Of a DNA stretch of 12,439 nt, positions 7,367 through 12,439 are shown piece after piece. Position 1 is the first letter of the stretch, and every line of letters begins with the position of its first letter. The stretch comes from Planctomycetota bacterium. Lineage in GTDB: Bacteria > Planctomycetota > UBA1135 > UBA2386. Where the stretch lies: the NCBI GenBank assembly GCA_020425915.1, contig JAGQQZ010000153.1, forward strand, positions 1 through 12,439, in the 5' to 3' direction. The notes beneath the pieces were generated by a model. That model ran no database searches, had not been told where the DNA came from, and saw nothing but the letters and a program-made list of their open reading frames with translations. The position numbers and the translations under genes are program-made.

Positions 7367-7378
7367 TTGTCATCATTC
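7367..7378 (+). promoter_or_regulatory. 12-nt motif shared with the decaheme gene upstream region
   Basis: TTGTCATCATTC here matches TTGTCATCCTTC at 4362-4373 at 11 of 12 bases. It lies 53 nt before the GTG start used for the next gene, against 43 nt in the other case. Here the second half-site of the Pho-box-like repeat is missing. A GGGAGG directly in front (7361-7366) could be a Shine-Dalgarno for a rare ATC/ATT start further upstream, which makes the assignment uncertain. Confidence 0.3.
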
Positions 7379-7419
7379 GCAATCGGGGAGACGGAAGGCC
7401 CGCGGCGTCGATCGCCGCG

Positions 7420-8372
7420 GTGGCGCATGCCCCGCGACGCGCGGTCGCTGCGCTCGGCCTGATCCTGACTGCGTGCGGCGGATCGCCGCCGGATGAACCG
7501 AGCGTGGACCGGTCGGCGTCCGAACCGGTCGCGTCCGCGCCGATCGCGGAGACCGCCCCGATCACGCCGGAAGACGAGCGCGCACCGATCGCCGCTGCGG
7601 CGCGTCCCGAGTTCTGTGCGCTCCTCGCCGGTCTCGGGCAAGGGTTCGGGGACGTCGCGGAACGAGAGGTCGCGATCGCCGAGCGCGACGACGAAGCGTC
7701 GATTCGCGGCGTGGCGGAGGGAGATCTCGACTTCGCGCTGCTCGGACGTCACAAGGTCGCGAGTCCGATCGAACGCGACGTCGTGTTCCACCCGATCGGA
7801 TGGGATGCACTCGTCGTCGTGGTCCATCCCGACAACCCGGTGGACACGATCACCTCCGACGATCTCGCGCGGGTCCTGCTCGGTCAGGTGACGAACTGGG
7901 AGGAGCTGGGCGGCTTCGACGAGTTCCTCCATCTGTACAGTCACGAGGATCGAGCGTCCGGCATCGGCCGCATGGCGCGGGAACTCCTGTTCGCGGACGC
8001 GTCGATCGCCGCGCAGGTCGGGACGGTGCTCGGCCCGTCGGAGTCGCCGGTCGAACGCGTCGAGTCGGATCCCGAAGGCCTCGCGCTGGCGAGTCGACTC
8101 GGCGCCACGAGGCACGCGGTCAAGCTCGTGGCGATCGACGGCACGAGCCCGACGCGGGTGAACATGCGCGTCGCCGGCTATCCACTGATGATGCCGATCT
8201 ACCTGGTCGTGCGGCGCGAGGCCGGCGAGTCCGTGGCGGAGTTCGTCGAGTTCTGTCGTGGGACGGGTCAGCGATGCGTCGCGCTCGCCGGCGGCGTCGG
8301 TCTCGCCGACGGACAGCCGCTGTGGGCGCCGTACCGGCACCGCATGCGCGCGGCCCACGTGAGGATCGGGCG

Positions 8373-8376
<4 letters not shown>
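7420..8376 (+). CDS. PstS-like periplasmic substrate-binding lipoprotein
   Basis: A 318-residue lipoprotein of the phosphate-type (PBP-like) binding-protein fold. The GTG start gives a short basic N-terminus, a hydrophobic run and the lipobox Leu-Thr-Ala-Cys at C19. Landmarks of the PstS core follow: Asp-Phe-Ala-Leu-Leu-Gly-Arg at residue 104 (compare Asp-Ile-Gly-x-x-Ser-Arg), a Pro-Ile-Gly-x-Asp-like hinge strand, His-Pro-Asp-Asn-Pro-Val, a Thr-Asn-Trp motif, and Ser-Gly-Ile at 180-182 where phosphate binders have Ser-Gly-Thr. The N-terminal Gly-Ser-Ser/Thr phosphate loop is not recognisable. No permease or ATPase gene is nearby; instead the ATGA overlap couples it to a sensor kinase, so it probably acts as a ligand sensor rather than in transport. 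No Shine-Dalgarno precedes 7420; a GGGAGG at 7361-7366 would suit an in-frame ATC/ATT start at 7372 or 7375. Confidence 0.75.
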
Positions 8377-10742
<2,366 letters not shown>

Positions 10743-10760
<18 letters not shown>

Positions 10761-12101
10761 CTGGTAGGCCCGGGCGACGGGCTTGCGGAACAGGACGTAT
10801 CCGAGCGGTCGCCAGCCGACCGACACGTAGCCGGTGCCGGTCATTCCAGGCCGCAGGTGCTCGGCGTCCGCGTGCGGTGCTCGCACGACGAAACCGTTGC
10901 CGTGTTCTGGATCGACGGTGGCGATCGGATCCACCCGACGAATCGGGGCGTCGATCGTGTCGGCGGGGTCCGCCGACATGACGACGTGCATTCGCTCGGC
11001 GTCGACGACGAACTCCAGGTCGCGCTCGGGCACGCGCAGCGCGAACTCCATGTCGTCGGTCGGTGCGATCCGGCACAGGATCTCGCCGGCAGCGAATCGT
11101 CGGCCGAGCACTCCGTCCAACCCGGTGTCGGCGACCAGGCCGCGTACCGGGGCGACGAGATCGAGTCGGGAGCGCAACGATCGCAGGTGCTCGAGCTCCG
11201 CGATCGCGCGTTCCGCATGGAGTTCCGCGAGGCGGAAGTCCGCGACCTTCGCGGCGTCGTCGGCGGCGAGGTTGCGCAGGATCTCGAGCTCGGCCTCCAA
11301 CTGTTCGAGCTGGCGCTGCTTCCCGTCGATCTCGAACTCGAGGTCGCGATCGTCGAGCCGCGCGATCGTCTGCCCGCGATCGACCCACTCGCCCGAGCTG
11401 GCGCGGACCCCGGCGACGGTGCCGCCGAGTTCGACCCAGACGTTGTGTTCTCGTCGGGACGTGAGTTCGACCGGCCCGCCGACGCGGAACGGCACGGGTA
11501 GCGCGAGTAGTGCGGCGATCGCCGCGATCCAGATCAGCGCGCGACGACGTCGCCCGGGAGGCCGGGTGGCCGTCGTCGTCGAACCGGTGTCGAGGTGCGC
11601 CCGCAGCGCGGCGCCGAGGATCGGCAACACGCGGGCGAGCGGTTCGAGGTCCTTGGCACTCGGCGGAGGTGTCTCGCCGTAGAGCAAGACCATCGCACCG
11701 AGGCGTTGGTGCCGATGCGCGATCGGCAGCGCGACCAGACAACGCAACCCGGCTCGGTCGAGCTCGGTGCGCAGCGTCCTCGCATCGGTCTCGGCGAGTC
11801 CCGCCGTCGTGCCTTCCGTCGAGACGACGAGGATCCGATCGCGGTCGGCGACGACGGGGGCGATGTGCTCGGCCACGGCGGTCAAGCGTCCGTCGTCGTG
11901 TCCGGAGCCCTGGTGGCCGATCGCCGAGAGACGGACTCCCTGGCCACTTCGGAGCACGAGCGCGCAGTGGTCGAACGGAGCCAGCAACCGGCAGTCCTGC
12001 ACGAGGATCCGCTGCAGTTCGTGCAGCGTGTCGGCGGCGTGCGCGTTGCGCGCGACCGCCAGCGAGACGGTCGTCGGGTCTGGTGGGGCGGCGGTCGTCA
12101 C
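10743..12101 (-). CDS. GAF domain-transmembrane-HlyD/biotinyl-lipoyl adaptor protein
   Basis: A 452-residue membrane-anchored adaptor (membrane fusion protein) with a cytoplasmic GAF-like domain. Residues 25-170 match a GAF fold, with a Leu-Val-Ala-Leu-Pro-Ile strand and a Leu-Gly-Ala-Met-Val-Leu-Leu end. An Arg-rich stop and one helix (about 188-204) follow. The periplasmic part has the first lipoyl half with Gly-Thr-Val-Ala-Gly and Gly-x-x-Val-x-x-Gly-Gln (about 225-250), a coiled coil (252-312), the second lipoyl half beginning Leu-Val-Ala-Pro-Val-Arg-Gly (from 315), a beta-barrel domain and the closing Leu-Arg-Pro-Gly-Met (416-420). HlyD-type proteins link an inner-membrane transporter to the outer membrane; here the GAF domain suggests cytoplasmic ligand or redox control. 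The GTG start at 12101 overlaps the preceding stop (GTGA) and has GGGAG 8 nt upstream. Its 3' end overlaps the kinase gene by 18 bp. Confidence 0.82.
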
Positions 12102-12439
12102 AGCAAGGTCTCCCGGCGCAGGGCCTCGGTGAGCCGGCGCCATGTCTGGACGAGCAGCGGGGCGCTGTCGAGTTCGACGCGGACCACGCCGGTCGCGCCG
12201 AGCGGGAGGTCGTCGCGATCGAGTTCGACGTCGACCTCGTAGAGCGGACTGCGGGGCCGCGTTCGTCCGTTCGCGCTGGCACGGATCGGGATCGGGCCGC
12301 CTAGGTTGGCCGCCAACGGGTTGGTCGAGAAGTCCGCCACCGCATCCCGCCCGACGCGGCGGATCTTGCCGGTGATGGCGCGAGCACCCGTCACGAGTTC
12401 GAGTTCGACCCGCATGCCGGGTCGCATGCCGTCGAGTTC
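12098..12439 (-). CDS. C-terminal part of a second HlyD-like adaptor (possibly an M50-protease fusion), cut by the window edge
   Basis: The last 113 residues of a protein whose start lies beyond base 12439. The visible part begins with Asp-Gly-Met-Arg-Pro-Gly-Met, the conserved exit of the HlyD beta-barrel domain. It continues with beta strands ending in Tyr-Glu-Val-Asp-Val-Glu-Leu-Asp and Leu-Gly-Ala-Thr-Gly-Val-Val-Arg-Val, then a basic helix, Trp-Arg-Arg-Leu-Thr. GAF-HlyD proteins are often encoded next to a large protein that joins an M50-type metalloprotease membrane domain to a HlyD-like tail, and the basic C-terminal helix would fit that. The catalytic part, if any, is outside the window, so this is a guess from context. 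The downstream gene is coupled through a 4-nt GTGA overlap. Confidence 0.6.
   Translation of the reverse strand, partial: ELDGMRPGMRVELELVTGARAITGKIRRVGRDAVADFSTNPLAANLGGPIPIRASANGRTRPRSPLYEVDVELDRDDLPLGATGVVRVELDSAPLLVQTWRRLTEALRRETLL
12110..12114 (-). promoter_or_regulatory. Ribosome binding site that fixes the GTG start of the GAF-HlyD gene
   Basis: GGGAG on the - strand ends 8 nt before GTG 12101-12099. This favours the GTG over an in-frame ATG at 12143, which would lie deep inside the upstream gene and add 14 residues of low-complexity sequence. Confidence 0.6.

Noticed and set aside
7178..7462. Small + strand frame spanning the intergenic hairpins
   Set aside because: It begins inside the decaheme gene in another frame and encodes an Arg-rich string with no motif.
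12101..12143. ATG at 12143 as start of the GAF-HlyD protein
   Set aside because: It would add 14 low-complexity residues and overlap the upstream gene by 46 nt, while GTG 12101 has a good Shine-Dalgarno and a typical GTGA coupling.

Overview
The window is GC-rich, about two thirds G+C, with strongly GC-biased third codon positions. It looks like a chromosomal segment of a Gram-negative-type bacterium with an outer membrane. A signal-bearing protein opens with a Ser-Arg-Pro-Ala-Ser-Arg-Pro repeat and a Pro/Glu-rich linker, lipoproteins are frequent, and a GAF-HlyD adaptor protein is present. Together these suggest a high-GC planctomycete or a deltaproteobacterial-type lineage. That assignment is an inference with low to moderate confidence, because no marker gene is present. 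No rRNA, tRNA, CRISPR array or insertion sequence was seen.

Region 1 (198-7251, + strand) is a four-gene redox cluster that reads as a complete route for moving electrons from the quinol pool to the cell surface. In order it holds: a three-helix NapC/NirT-type inner-membrane cytochrome with six heme motifs; a signal-bearing outer-membrane beta-barrel protein with an unusual Pro-rich N-terminal extension; a compact lipoprotein with 13 CXXCH motifs in 342 residues; and a 948-residue OmcA/MtrC-type decaheme lipoprotein (5+5 hemes). The first three genes are packed tightly, with gaps of 10 nt and then a 13-nt overlap. The fourth follows after 46 nt that contain a Pho-box-like direct repeat. A perfect 11-bp hairpin 10 nt after the last stop probably ends the unit. 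The cluster carries 29 heme-attachment motifs.

Region 2 (7252-7419) is a non-coding junction. It holds that terminator-like hairpin, a second 13-bp RNA hairpin with two G-U pairs, and a 12-nt motif that nearly repeats the one before the decaheme gene.

Region 3 (7420-10760, + strand) is a translationally coupled sensory pair. A PstS-like substrate-binding lipoprotein overlaps by four bases (ATGA) a hybrid histidine kinase with a periplasmic sensor region, HAMP, HisKA/HATPase, a degenerate receiver and a functional-looking C-terminal receiver. By analogy with TorT/TorS, LuxP/LuxQ and AioX/AioS, it may sense a periplasmic ligand. Its position beside the redox cluster makes control of that cluster an attractive but unproven idea. 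No DNA-binding response regulator lies in the window.

Region 4 (10743-12439, - strand) converges on region 3 with an 18-bp overlap of coding ends. It holds a GAF-transmembrane-HlyD adaptor protein and, upstream of it and coupled by a GTGA overlap, the C-terminal part of a second HlyD-like adaptor, possibly an M50-protease fusion, that runs off the window.
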